Part shown: in pieces, positions 42,151 through 52,200 of the stretch | Numbering within the stretch: position 1 is the first letter of the stretch | Layout of the letters: the number at the start of each line of letters is the position of its first letter | Origin: Liolophura sinensis | Lineage: Eukaryota; Mollusca; Polyplacophora; Chitonida; Chitonidae | NCBI RefSeq assembly: GCF_032854445.1 | Contig: NC_088304.1 | Location: 21,735,850 to 21,799,849, forward strand | Length of the DNA stretch: 64,000 nucleotides | Reading direction: 5' to 3' | Program-made: the position numbers and the translations under genes | Notes under the pieces: model-generated | Database searches by the model: none | Told to the model about the DNA's origin: nothing | What the model saw: only the letters and a program-made list of their open reading frames with translations

Positions 42151-43412
42151 ATGGATGCATACGGACGCAGGCTAAACCCTTTCAGAACACTCCGTAAGCC
42201 TCGGGGGGTACAAGGTGTACGGCAGTCCTTGGTCGTCACCAACAACCCGAGTACGATCGACCAGAATCAACAACTCTTGGTCCGCTTCCCCAACCTCGGC
42301 CCAAATGACGTCATTGTGCCCGGTACCGTGCGCTTGGCCTTCTCGATCACGATCAATTCATCCGACCCGAACGCCACAGTGCTCGGGAATCTCGGACGCG
42401 CAGTAGTCAAGAAAACCACGATCAGAATCAGCGGGAATGAGGTAATGTCCATCGACGACTCTGATGTGTTTCATTGCTACGGCGACTTATGGTTGACCAT
42501 AAACGAACGGCGGAATGCGGCCTACCAAGGCATCGGCAGCGAAAACATGTTTAAACTTCGAGTCGGAGAGGGGGACGCAAGTGACGACGATACTGGAGAA
42601 AATGCCATCGCTAGCGCCTTTGGCAGCCGGTTCCACATCCTGCTAGACTTTGAGCTTCTAGATAGCCACCAGTGCCTTGGCCGACTGGAGTACGAACTGA
42701 CGTTTAACGATTACGGCCGGGTCATCCAGGCAACAGACGATGCCGACGCGACTTACACCATCGACAACATCAGCCTAGAGTTCGATATGGTCACCGAAGA
42801 GGAGCTCGCTAGACAGATCCGCACCCAGTTTGCCGGGGGCGTATCCACTCTGTATGATCGCGTCCTCCGCCACCGAAAGTTTGTGAAGGACAAGTCTGAT
42901 ACTCTCTGAAACGTAAACCTGAGCACGCCCGCGAGAGCAATGAAGGACATCCTCATGCTGTTCGAGACCAAAGGAACCCCGTGGAGGAGGAGGTCGGAAT
43001 CCTTCTACAACCCGAAGATCACCAAAGTAGAAGTAACACAATAGAAGGGATCCCCAATCAGCTGTACAGCCAGGGCATGCGGGCGTACCAGCAATGGGGC
43101 GAGGTCCAGAGGTTCTTCGCCAGCTCACCCCTACGGAAGCGGGACCCTGAGGTGGCCAGGGTCGTTAAAGACTTAGGCCTGGCAGACGTCTCCCTGGAAG
43201 AGTTCTTGACGCACAAGCACGCCTTCTGGCTTGACCTTCGGCCAAGCGACGATGACGAGCTGCATGGCAGTGGGAGGCGCGTTCTGAACGCCAGCGAGGG
43301 GATTACGATACAGGTGACAAAAGAGAAGATCCCGGCGTGTTGAATGTATATCTCTATGTGATCATGGACGCAAAGCTGCACATCCAGAATGGTAGATTCG
43401 TTACCGCGCTTT
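42151..43412 (+). pseudogene. Polinton major capsid protein, broken
   Basis: ATG 42151 opens a beta-rich frame with NNPSTIDQNQQLLVRFPNLG and DVIVPGTVRLAFSI near the N-terminus, sequences characteristic of the double jelly-roll capsid proteins predicted for this Polinton group. An in-frame TGA at 42907 interrupts it. Frame changes occur near 43040 and again near 43340 before a final short stretch ending at TAA/TAG about 43412. The middle segment includes YSQGMRAYQQWGEVQRFF. The gene is absent from element A. Together with the ATPase it would build and fill an icosahedral particle in an intact relative. Capsid assignment is from family knowledge; a structure prediction would test it. Confidence 0.65.
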
Positions 43413-44003
43413 ATTGATGACGCCCACTGCGCGATTATCCGTCGGCAGACGAACTGCGGCAAAACAGTCTTCGTGCTGGACCGGCGTGACGGCCCTTTCC
43501 GCGGTTTCTTTCATCACCTTGTGATCCTGTGCCCCACTCTTAAGCATAATGAGGCGTACCGGCGGCGATGGACACTGTCTGACCCTGAAGTCTATTGTTT
43601 TGATCCCGGCGAGCGGCTCAACGACTGTCTGAGAGCTTTCTACAGATTGTTCGAGGGTGAGCCCACCCTATACATCATCGATGATTGTAGCGCGTTGGAG
43701 GCGATGAAGAAGAAACAAAAAATGCTGTCATTCATGGCTTTCTCGGGCCGTCATGCAAAGCAAAGCGTCTAGGTCCTCACTCAGAAATACAACGCCGTCC
43801 TCAAAAACTTTTGCGAGCAGACAAGGTGGGTGGCTTTATTCCACTGCAAAGATCGGCACTCGTTCAACGAATGCCTGGAGGAGAACCACATCATCGAGGC
43901 CGAGAGCGAAAAGGCAAAGGTTCGACAGAAGCTCAAGAACAATCCGCATTCTAAGCTCCTGCTAATGACATATACGCCCGCCACATCTAAGATTATATGT
44001 TAG
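43389..44003 (+). pseudogene. A32-like packaging ATPase with internal amber stop
   Basis: ATG 43389 overlaps the capsid gene's end by about 24 nt. A P-loop reads RQTNCGKTVF, with Arg where the first Gly is expected. The Walker B region is LYIIDDCSA. A TAG at 43770 interrupts the frame just before VLTQKYNA, and the same frame then continues open to TAG at 44001-44003. Order and motifs fit FtsK/HerA-type packaging ATPases of Polintons and related viruses, which pump genomes into capsids. Full length would be about 204 codons, a usual size. No counterpart in element A. Confidence 0.75.
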
Positions 44004-44039
44004 ACGTAGGCGCCCCTACGTCTAATAGACGTATGAAGC

Positions 44040-44639
44040 ATGGATACCGATGAGCTTATAGACGACATTCTGGGCGCAGAGGAGGAACCCGACCGAATCC
44101 AACAGCCCGGCCGAAGCCAACAGCCCGACCCCAGCCAACAACATGATGCACAGCAGCTCAGGGATAGGCTGGCGGCACTTGCGGTGGGTGGGCAGGTCAA
44201 GCGATATCTGGGAAAAGACGTAACAGCCGCTGAGATCGACGCCATGAGCGACGAAGACGTTGAAAGGCTGCACTCCCGGTACGAGGCTAAGCTCGGTGCG
44301 CGGATGGGTAACGCTCTCGGAGGTATGTTCTTGAGATCACATGTAAGGGCGGCCAGCTGGCTCCTACCAATCCCACCCGAGAATCGACCAATGCTCATGG
44401 CACATCTCGCCACCGACTCATTTCTTGAACAGGCGCTTAGCAGTGCTAGCTGCTGGCTATACTACTGCTATGGTAAGTACTTGGCACCGTTAACCATGGC
44501 GCTGACCACTGCTGAGCACTGCTCATTTGAAACCCACTGCTGTCCTAGAAATGAGCCGTATGATCCTGAGGAACATGAGTACAACGAATCCGGAAGGCCC
44601 GAAGAAAGCGGAGGGGGTGACAACGGATTCTACTCATGA
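44040..44639 (+). CDS. 199-aa Polinton protein
   Basis: Complete frame. The acidic N-terminus MDTDELIDDILGAEEEPD is followed by QQPGRSQQPDPSQQ low complexity, a charged region (LGKDVTAAEIDAMSDEDVERL), then a conserved block ASCWLYYCYGKYLAPLT and an acidic tail. The last 89 nt overlap the following gene in another frame, as in element A. It directly follows the ATPase, so it may belong to the capsid/packaging transcription unit. Function unknown. Confidence 0.6.
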   Translation: MDTDELIDDILGAEEEPDRIQQPGRSQQPDPSQQHDAQQLRDRLAALAVGGQVKRYLGKDVTAAEIDAMSDEDVERLHSRYEAKLGARMGNALGGMFLRSHVRAASWLLPIPPENRPMLMAHLATDSFLEQALSSASCWLYYCYGKYLAPLTMALTTAEHCSFETHCCPRNEPYDPEEHEYNESGRPEESGGGDNGFYS

Positions 44640-45058
44640 CGGCCCTGCGAAGAATCCAAAAAAAGTCACTGCGGGTCGAGCGGGTGCTGCAGCGAGAAAG
44701 GCCAAGGCTGAGAGACAAAGGCTGCTTTGTTTGGGGCAGCTGATTTCACCAAGAAACAGCCGAAGGAACCGGATTCTACGAAGGAGGGGAGGCCACAGAT
44801 TTTGCGAAGGAACCGGATTCTACGAAGGCACACCAAATCAACCACTGGAGGGCGCCCCTGGCGTTATTAGGCGCTGGCAGCCTTGCAGTGCTAGTGTTGC
44901 TACGCGTTTGGCGCAGCCACTATACAGCACATGCACGAGGTGCAGATATTACGCCGCATGCACGAGGTGCAGATATCACGTCGCAAGAAAAGAATCTCCA
45001 TTTGAATGCACGTCGCGACCATTTCTATATAGAGCAGCATGTCTACTCCACCCAGTGA
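44551..45058 (+). pseudogene. STK-repeat membrane protein, frameshifted
   Basis: Matches element A's 7812-8294 at the start (MSRMILRNMSTTNPEG) and at the hydrophobic C-terminal region. A deletion of about 26 nt near 44710 shifts the frame. Some DSTKE-type repeats are lost. A 24-bp direct duplication (GCACGAGGTGCAGATAT) at about 44934-44980 lengthens the C-terminus. The frame of A, if continued, would run into the next gene and stop at 45056. Confidence 0.55.
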
Positions 45059-45278
45059 CGAAAAAGTGCTAGTCAATGCGGCCTACCACGCCGCTGTGGT
45101 CTCTCTCCTGGCTACTGGGTACGCTCGTTTTGGCCAGATGTTGCTGAAAGGAGCCCTCCCGAAGCTGGACTTAACACCCCGTGACGTCGGCATGGTCATT
45201 GCAGATGTAGGCCTGGCCATGTTTTCGAAGGAACTGCTAATTAAACAAGGGCTCCTTCCTCCCAATATAATCCAGTAG
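45039..45278 (+). CDS. 79-aa Polinton protein (element B)
   Basis: Intact, with the same length and hydrophobic segments as 8299-8538 and only a few substitutions such as GEVF to GQML. Two nt separate its stop from the next ATG, the same as in element A. Confidence 0.65.
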   Translation: MSTPPSDEKVLVNAAYHAAVVSLLATGYARFGQMLLKGALPKLDLTPRDVGMVIADVGLAMFSKELLIKQGLLPPNIIQ

Positions 45279-45280
45279 TA

Positions 45281-45739
45281 ATGGCCTCCATCGCAATGAT
45301 GATGGGCGGCGCCCTCGTAAACGCTTTGGCCTTCAGCGGGAGCAGGTATATGTTTTCGATGCTGAGGAGTTCCGGTTTCAACGAAGAGCGGAGGCGCCAT
45401 GACCGCGCTGTAGGGCAGCTCCAAGCCGCCCAGGAAAAATGGGCCCCAAAGCGCACTGAGCGCTTGGACTGGATCAACGATGAACTCCGCCGCCAGGGCC
45501 ACGCTGTCCAGACGTTCCGGGATGTCGACGCTGCAATCCGCGAGTATTCTAGGGTCAAGGGCAAAACTCTTACACGCGATGCACGCGACGTACGCGACGC
45601 GCTGCTGGGCTCAGAGCCACAGATCTCCGATTTCTATGTGCCTAGTGAAGTTCAAAAACACCGCGAGATGACCTTCGTCATCCTGGGAATGTGTGTGGTA
45701 GGGGGTGTGAGTTACGGAATCGCAAAACTCACCAAGTAA
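45281..45739 (+). CDS. 150-aa-class Polinton protein (element B)
   Basis: Intact 152 codons. Compared with element A it has a short RDV insertion (DARDVRDALLG). The C-terminus reads VVGGVSYGIAKLTK without the G10 tract, so it is probably closer to the ancestral form. Confidence 0.65.
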   Translation: MASIAMMMGGALVNALAFSGSRYMFSMLRSSGFNEERRRHDRAVGQLQAAQEKWAPKRTERLDWINDELRRQGHAVQTFRDVDAAIREYSRVKGKTLTRDARDVRDALLGSEPQISDFYVPSEVQKHREMTFVILGMCVVGGVSYGIAKLTK

Positions 45740-45895
45740 TCCGAACTGACTGTGCCGGACTCACCATCGAGATCCTCGCCGTATGACAGGCACGATCTTA
45801 GTAGTGAGGTGGTTCTGCGCGCGCAAATACACCGCGATGATTAACATATTTTTCGTCGCAAGTTTGTTAGAGGGCTGCTAGAATACCTTGATGAC

Positions 45896-46899
45896 ATGGC
45901 TAGTAAGGTGTCTGCTCGTCTGGCAAATATCTACTACAGCCCTCGTGGGTACTGGAAGGGTCTTGCGGCCATCCAGAAACTTGCCACTGCGGCTAAAGTC
46001 TCCGAAGATGTGGTCCGGGCCCGACTGAAAAAGCAGGCTATCTGGCAGTTATACCTGCCTCGTCCCCGAAAAATACCGAGGCCTATGTTCGATGTTTTTA
46101 CGCCGAATGACGTCCACCAAGCCGATCTTCTATTTCTACTACATGATCGGCGAGGCCGGAAGCTGTATAAGTACGCGCTGTCAGTTGTTGATGTCGCTTC
46201 TCGCTACAAGGAGGCTACTAAAGATTCCAAAGAAGTCGCTGATGCTCTCTCTCGTATTTACAAGCCGGGACCCCTTCGATGGCCGAAGCTTCTCCAAGCT
46301 GACCCTGGGCGCGAGATTATCGGTGCGGCCAAAACTGGGTTTATGGGTGCGGCCAACTGCTGGCCAAACACGATGTCACAGTCCGCCAAGGCCGCGTGGA
46401 TATCCACCGAGACCAAGGCATAGTGGAGCGTTTCAACCGTACTCTGACTGAGCGGCTCTTTGGACATCAGTACGCCCAGGAGATGCGCCTCCCTCCCGAA
46501 CACCAATCTACTGAATGGGTGGCTCGGCAATCCTCTGTTGTGGCCGCTCTGAATAACGAGACAACGAGACTAATCGGTAAAAAGCCTAAAGACGCCATCA
46601 AGGCAAAAGGGGTGCCCCATAAGCCTTCCTCGGCGGTTCAAGGTCGTCCCTTTGGACTTAATGAGCGGAAGATCCCCGAGGGTGTTGGCGTTCGTTATCT
46701 CTATCAGCCTGGAGAGCTGGAGGGCGGCAGCCGTCGCGCGACTGATCCTGTGTGGTCTCTAGAGATATATCGGCTTGGGCGCTCTGTCACAAAGCCTAAT
46801 GAACCCGTACTGTACTATCTAGACGATACGTCGGATGGCCCCCGACGGGGATTCCTTCCTGAGGAGATGCTTATAGTGCCTCCCGATACTCCCGATGCT
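45896..46899 (+). pseudogene. Polinton integrase, frameshifted, C-terminus retained
   Basis: Two frames (45896-46423 and 46396 onward) share one gene. The first contains VHQADLLFL with the first catalytic Asp and QADPGREI with the second. A local rearrangement near 46315-46370 (a duplicated TGGGTGCGGCC-like stretch) shifts the frame before IHRDQGIVERFNRTL with the third acid. Unlike element A, the C-terminal region (SLEIYRLGR, PVLYYLDD, RRGFLPEEMLIVPPDT) is present to about 46899, where antisense polymerase sequence begins. Confidence 0.8.
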
Positions 46900-49800
46900 T
46901 ATGGAGGATGCGCTTTTCCACAACTCCTTTTTTCACGCCCTTGGCCTTCTTAATGTTGGCTCCACCTGCCTCCAGAATGGAGAACATCTTGGGGTGCAGA
47001 CTAATGTATTCGGCGATCGACCGCCCCGCGCACTCGTCCTTCATTTTCCCCAAGACCTTCATATTTGCTACGCAGTGCAGGGGGTGGTCTTGTGGGTAAT
47101 CTGAGGTGTCGTACAGGTTTGCATTCTCAGCCATATCCCTATAAACATCCTCAGTCTGAATCTCGAGTAGCAGACTATCCGTGTCAGTGTAGAGGAGCTG
47201 GCAGCACTCTCCCTACTGGGCCTTCATGTGGTTGTAGTAGAAGTCGTACATCAGGTGCTTGGAGAGATCTACAATGCTCATGCCCACGTAGATAGGTCGG
47301 TTTAGGACTAGACGGGTCTTGTGCATCTGAATCGCTGCGAGGTCATCATCAAATATGTTTGCCCGTGCGAAGCTCGGGCTGGCTATCAAGCGTTGGAGCT
47401 TGTCGTCTTCTCCAGAGCTTACCAGCTTGACGTCCACACGCTTCCGAAGGTTCTCCATAGTTTTTCCGAAGACCGAGTTGTTCATTAGCTTATACAGGTA
47501 TTTCTCGAATTTACTCTCGGCCGTTTTTCGAAGCTCGGTGTTCATCCTAATATAGGGTTCCATCCAAGGGCTCTGGGAGAATCTCAGGGCCCGGTGAACA
47601 TTTGTCAGACGCATTCCCAGAGATAGATACAGCTGTAGGTTCCGGTAGTGTAGGACGTACCGTTCCTTGTTGCGGAGGTTGGGGACCAGCTTTTCGAGCT
47701 CGGTAGGCGCTTTCTTGCCGAGAAGGCCGTGCTGATAGTCTGATATCCACTCCTTCTGGACCACCAGACGCTCCGGGGCTAATGGGTAGCTGTTATGTCC
47801 GTCATGTAGGTCGGACGGATACTCATTGTCAGCCTCAAGGATGTAACCGGAAGGACTGTCGTGGGGTGGGTAGCAATCGTTTCACCGAGACGCTGCGCGT
47901 CACCTACCCACTGGAAGCCGCCCGTTGGAAGGAACTGACTCATAACCCAGCCATATAGATTATTGGCGTCTAGGTATTGGATGTAGCTGTTTGGACTTTC
48001 GGGGTTGTATCCTTCCACCTGCGGATTATTGGCTTTGGCGTATCGCTTACTTACGATGGAGATACCTCCTTGCAACCCCTTCTCAATGAAGAGATGTTGG
48101 TCGTAGTCGGTCAACAGCTCCAGTTCTACCCTGGTCTTCTTGAACAGCGCATCCCACGAGAGACCTTGGCTCGTAAAGTAGTGAGAAGGGTCCAATCCAT
48201 ACTGCTGTAAACAAGTCTTCCGGAAGGCCTCAAACACATCGGCCAACAGGAGCACGTCTGCGCAGCAGTAAAGATCTGTGTAGTCTCCCAGATTGGTGCA
48301 GTCAAATACCTTCCATACTTGTTGAGCGTGGATGTAGTCCTCATAGCTAATGCATGAGACATTGAGCTTACTGTAGAAAGCCTCTTTGGGTGGGAGGCTG
48401 GACTCGTCGAAGCACTCCCAGGAGTCCATATACTCATAGGGTTAGACGCCCTTGCTCATGAGTAACTTACGTTTTTCCTCGGCAGGCTCATACCGGACTG
48501 TGATGTGGAAAGCCTCAGGTTTTTTGGCCTCTACCAGATTGTCAAGGGAAGTCGGTAAGAATTGAAGGCTGTCGATGAAGCGGAGCTGTCCCAGCGAGAA
48601 GGAGATGTATTTTTCGGTGTTGTTGGGGATGCAGGAGATGCGGCCCTCAACCTTACTTATGGCTTGCATCAGGAGGTGCCCATCGTAGCCCCGTAGGTTG
48701 TGGAAGACTACTGGTATGGCTTTCTTGGGACCCAGCCGCAACTCTAGGTTGCATGCGTTATGGGCCGCGCCTCTGTACTTGCCGGTAATATGGCAGTGAT
48801 CGCGCACAGAATCGGCGCCTAGAGGCTTCTCACACACGTGACAGGTTGTGGCGTTGTTGTGGGCCTGCAAGTCCTGGGGAGTCATCCTCATGGCCATAGG
48901 GTTAGCTAGAACATTTTGGATTTCCCGCTCCTCCTGCCGGAGAGCTCTGAGGAAGTGTTCCGTCGCGTTAGGGCCTCTGTATTCCACGGGGTGTTTTGTG
49001 CGGCCGTCGCAACGCACCACAACATAGCAGTAACTTCATGGCTCGTGGTGCTGAGTCTTTTGAGTGCTGATCTCTGTAGGTGACGGCGGCGGTCCCTCAA
49101 CCTTTCTGGTCAGAGCTTCAAAGTCGGCATATATGATGAACGGAGCCGGTAGCTATTTGTCGTGATTCTGAAAGGTGAACTTGTTTTCCCCCTCCTGGGG
49201 CATCTTCACCCTTACCGCCGTCTGGCCTATCCCACAGCATTCCGGCTTATGCTCCTCGAGCAGATCCTCCCTTGTGTAACCGTGTAGACACCGCTCACAG
49301 AAGTGTTTGCTATTCCGTGTCTTACTTTCTTGGAACAGGAGACGATGGCGATCTTTTATCCACGTATAATGGAATTTGCCTGCCTTCCCAATCAGCAGCA
49401 GATTGATTCGGGGCATGTGGCCGGGCTGCTTGCAGAGACGATGCACGATCACACCCTTGTCCCACCCGAACACGTTGATGGCGAGGTCGTTCTTTTCCTC
49501 CACCTTAGGGATCTGAGAGATGGGCGTGGGGGCGTCGATCCCCCAAAGTCAAGACCATTATTGGTGGGATACTTTGTTGGTCTCTGAGGGTCCCGGGCGG
49601 TTGGAAATAAGGCAGATCGGAGTGCCCATCGGCGGCAGTCGTCGTCTTTGTTCTTCACATTGATGACTGCTTTCTTGTTACTCACAGCTGAAGGTAGTTG
49701 GATGTAGGACCCGCCTCTCAGTGGCTGATACCTTGCAATGTCAAGCCAGAGTGTTTGCACGCTATTGACAACCCACCCTAACCCTCGCTGTGTCCATTTT

Positions 49801-50429
49801 TCCAGCACCTCCTGGATGGTGGGGAAGGCCTTATCTAGAGCCCCGTCAATGTCACCAGCCTCTAAGAGGGCCTCCTGTTTGCTGTGGAGTACTGGGCTGG
49901 TATACTCTTCACTGCCATCGGGGTTGTCCTTTCGCAACTGAACCCTGAGGCCTAGTTGGAACTTAACCCCGTTGAGTGCCAGGATCTCTTCTTCCAGCTT
50001 CTGGCGAATAATGGCTCGAATTTCTTCTAAGAAGGCTACTGGGTCCGTCCAAACGCCTTCGGGTACGCCCATCTGCCAGGCCCGGAGGAGATTCCTTATG
50101 GCCCGGCCGATGTTAGTGAATTCTAGTTTCTTTTCACCCTGTGTTCCGCCTAGCAATTTATCCAACTCCTCGTTACTGAGGAGGTTCTTGACGTCTTGCT
50201 TCAACTCCTCGTTACTGAGGGGGTTCTTGACGTTTTGCTTCAACTCCTCGTTACTTCGGGAGTTCTTGCTGTCTTGCAGTCGCTTCAACTCAGCCACAGC
50301 TGTTTTATGCCTGTCGAGGATCCCCTGCAATTCTTCCAAGGCATTGCGGGACCGTGGGTACTTGGGCCGCACACCTAGGGGCGTCTCAAACTCCCCCCGT
50401 AGTGCTCGCGCTTTTTGATGGTTGTTCAT
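46871..50429 (-). pseudogene. Protein-primed family B DNA polymerase of element B, C-terminus lost
   Basis: ATG at 50429. The N-terminal frame runs to about 49540, then a zinc-finger-like block (HFCERCLHGYTREDL) and exo I YADFEAL (about 49110-49130). A TGA near 49037 replaces a Cys kept in element A. The HNH-like CHVCEKPLG...DHCH region and exo II FHNLRGYDGHLL are intact. Further shifts lie near 48440 and 47770. Motif A (LDANNLYGW), motif B (MNNSVFGKTME) and motif C (YTDTDS, 47174-47191) are visible, with a TAG at 47213-47215 just before motif C. Homology ends near 46893, so the C-terminal ~100 codons found in element A are missing. Confidence 0.88.
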
Positions 50430-50529
50430 TGTACGCGCCGTATGCCTAGTGGTGCTGTTTCTCTAACTCTAAATTCCGAGCGCCGATATCTGCCTTGTGG
50501 TGCTGTTTCTCTAATTGTAAATTTCTATA

Positions 50530-50788
50530 GCCGCCAGCCGGTTGAACTCGTCCAAGAAAGCCTTGCGCCTCTGCCGCCTTTCCCGCATGTGGCATTATGA
50601 TATCCACAGGCCATGCAAAGCCGCAGTCGGTTTTTAACGCCCCGACCACAGCTAATACATGGCTGGGTGCCAAGACCCTTCCGCAGACTGGCTAAATGAA
50701 TCCCTCAGTACTCCGCCAGACAGTTCTTACCACAGGGCTCCGTGCAGCCGATGGGAAGCCACCGGCACTTATTGTAACCCCTTGGCAT
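50530..50788 (-). pseudogene. Zinc-ribbon Polinton protein with early stop
   Basis: ATG 50788 starts MPRGYNKCRWLPIG; a TGA replaces the Cys codon found in element A about 25 codons in. Later PCISCGRGV and LCMACGY cysteine pairs remain in frame. The gene precedes the polymerase start, the likely ancestral position. Confidence 0.55.
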
Positions 50789-50839
50789 GTTGTATACACA
50801 GTTGGTGTAAAAGCATACCTGGTGCAATTGGTATGTCTA

Positions 50840-51030
50840 ATAGAACCCGAGAAGGGGCTGGGGGCCTCTATTTGTTCTGGGGAGGGCCACAGGAGGAGGG
50901 TGCGCCAGAACCTATAGTGCGAATACTACACCCCAGAAGCAGGGAAGGGAATGGGGGCTGGGAGCCTCTATTTGTTGTGGGGATAGCCCCAAGGGCAGGG
51001 TGCGCCAGAACCCCTATTTCCTATACTACT
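50840..51030 (-). repeat. Right terminal inverted repeat of element B
   Basis: Two modules (about 50850-50935 and 50936-51030), each ending in GGTGCGCCAGAACC, inverted relative to 38866-39060. The outer one ends CTATACTACT at 51030. CTACC follows at once (51031-51035). Confidence 0.85.
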
Positions 51031-52200
51031 CTACCCGTACTGTAGTATTTATATTTTAAACTGTAACATTTATTCCTGGTAGGAGAACATTGCCGTTGTA
51101 CACATCGCAGTTGATATGGACTTAAGTTATTTGACGCCTTGGGTTTAGTCATCCATCATTGACAACACTCATACAAGATGCTTACTTCACAACGAGTAAC
51201 AACCGTCATAACACATTGAAAGACATGCCCCAGAACTCCTAATATTGCAAGACCAAGCTCTTAGAAAAATGAATCTGAAACATGTGTATGTTTTCATTAT
51301 TTTGTTGTAGTACATGTGATCTACAGAAAAGACGGTAAGATAGCACGATTTCTAGCGTTGATGCATATCCATGTGTTTGACTTAAATATATTGCCCTGTC
51401 CCTCTCTAGGGAGGGAATCTTTAGTTTCCTAGGTAAAATGAAACTGTGACGAAAAAGGTTGACATTTCATCTGTAAAGTGTTCTACCACAGTAGCACAGT
51501 ATCGCATTTCCACCATGACGATAGCAGGTTAATGAGTTTTGTCGCCAACAAACTCAGTAGATTACGCGCTTACCCTTGACCAGAAGGCGATAGTTCAAGC
51601 CTAAACAGATGCTACGGTATGTTGGTCAAAATGCCTCAACACGACCGCACGACAGTGTAAGTCTAACACTTGTGTTTGCGCTTTGCTAACAGTCCAGCAC
51701 GACAAGGCCACAGTTTATTTCTAAGGCAAAGACGACAACAGTCTAATGTTTTCGACCATGTTGAGTTTAAAGAATACACGAAAGGCTACATTATAGAACG
51801 AATAGCATTGTTTTAAGGAAAGTAAAGAAATATATGCCAAGAAAATGAGATAACATTCTCACATGTAGAATAATAACGTGAAGATGCCAATTTACAATTT
51901 AACTAACAATTTTACCATGTTGTCGTTCCATGAAGGGGATAATTAAACACCATAGAGCGTGGACGTTTTATGTTAAAAACGCATGATTGCGTTTGCATTG
52001 GCTGATGACTAGTCAATTCTTACTTTAAACAGTGTCTTAGTTCTTTGAAGGTTTGTATTGATCGTTGTTATGGAAATTGATTATTTACCAGGAGCGTCTG
52101 TTATAGATGACAATTGATAGAGAAATGTCTGTTTCGACGCGCATGATTTTTATCCTATTTTCCTTTACAAAACCGGCTTTGATAATGTATTTATGAATAT
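51031..52200. repeat. Host segment duplicated at 53870-54560
   Basis: From ACTGTAACATTTATTCCTGG (51060) this aligns with 53875 onward, including the signal-peptide exon, AGATGCTACGGTNTGTTNGTCAAAATGC and CAGCACGACAAGGCCACA. It is a third, 5'-only copy of the lectin gene region. Confidence 0.65.
51269..51334 (+). pseudogene. Decayed signal-peptide exon, third lectin-gene copy
   Basis: ATG AAT CTG AAA CAT GTG... parallels the exon at 54087 but reaches TAG after 13 codons and is one nucleotide shorter. The donor GTAAGA is kept at 51335. Downstream lectin exons of this copy were not found. Confidence 0.6.

Larger units (their letters stand above)
18853..51030. mobile_element. Polinton/Maverick element B, 32.2 kb, carrying a tandem gene array
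   Basis: It begins AGTAGT at 18853 and ends ACTACT at 51030. CTACC directly precedes and directly follows it, so the whole segment behaves as one insertion. The gene-bearing right part carries major capsid, packaging ATPase, integrase and DNA polymerase genes in the same order as element A, plus the small genes. The left part is a 19.3-kb tandem array bracketed by two direct copies of the element's left end (18853-19560 and 38861-39651). Intact Polintons are usually 15-20 kb. Nearly all long genes have stops or shifts, so it is not autonomous now. An alternative is a truncated element plus array lying next to a second element; the matching CTACC flanks favour one insertion. Confidence 0.8.

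Noticed and set aside
38861-51030. Treating 38861-51030 as the complete element B
   Set aside because: The end at 38861 lacks the AGTAGT terminus and no target duplication matches the right flank, whereas 18853 has both.
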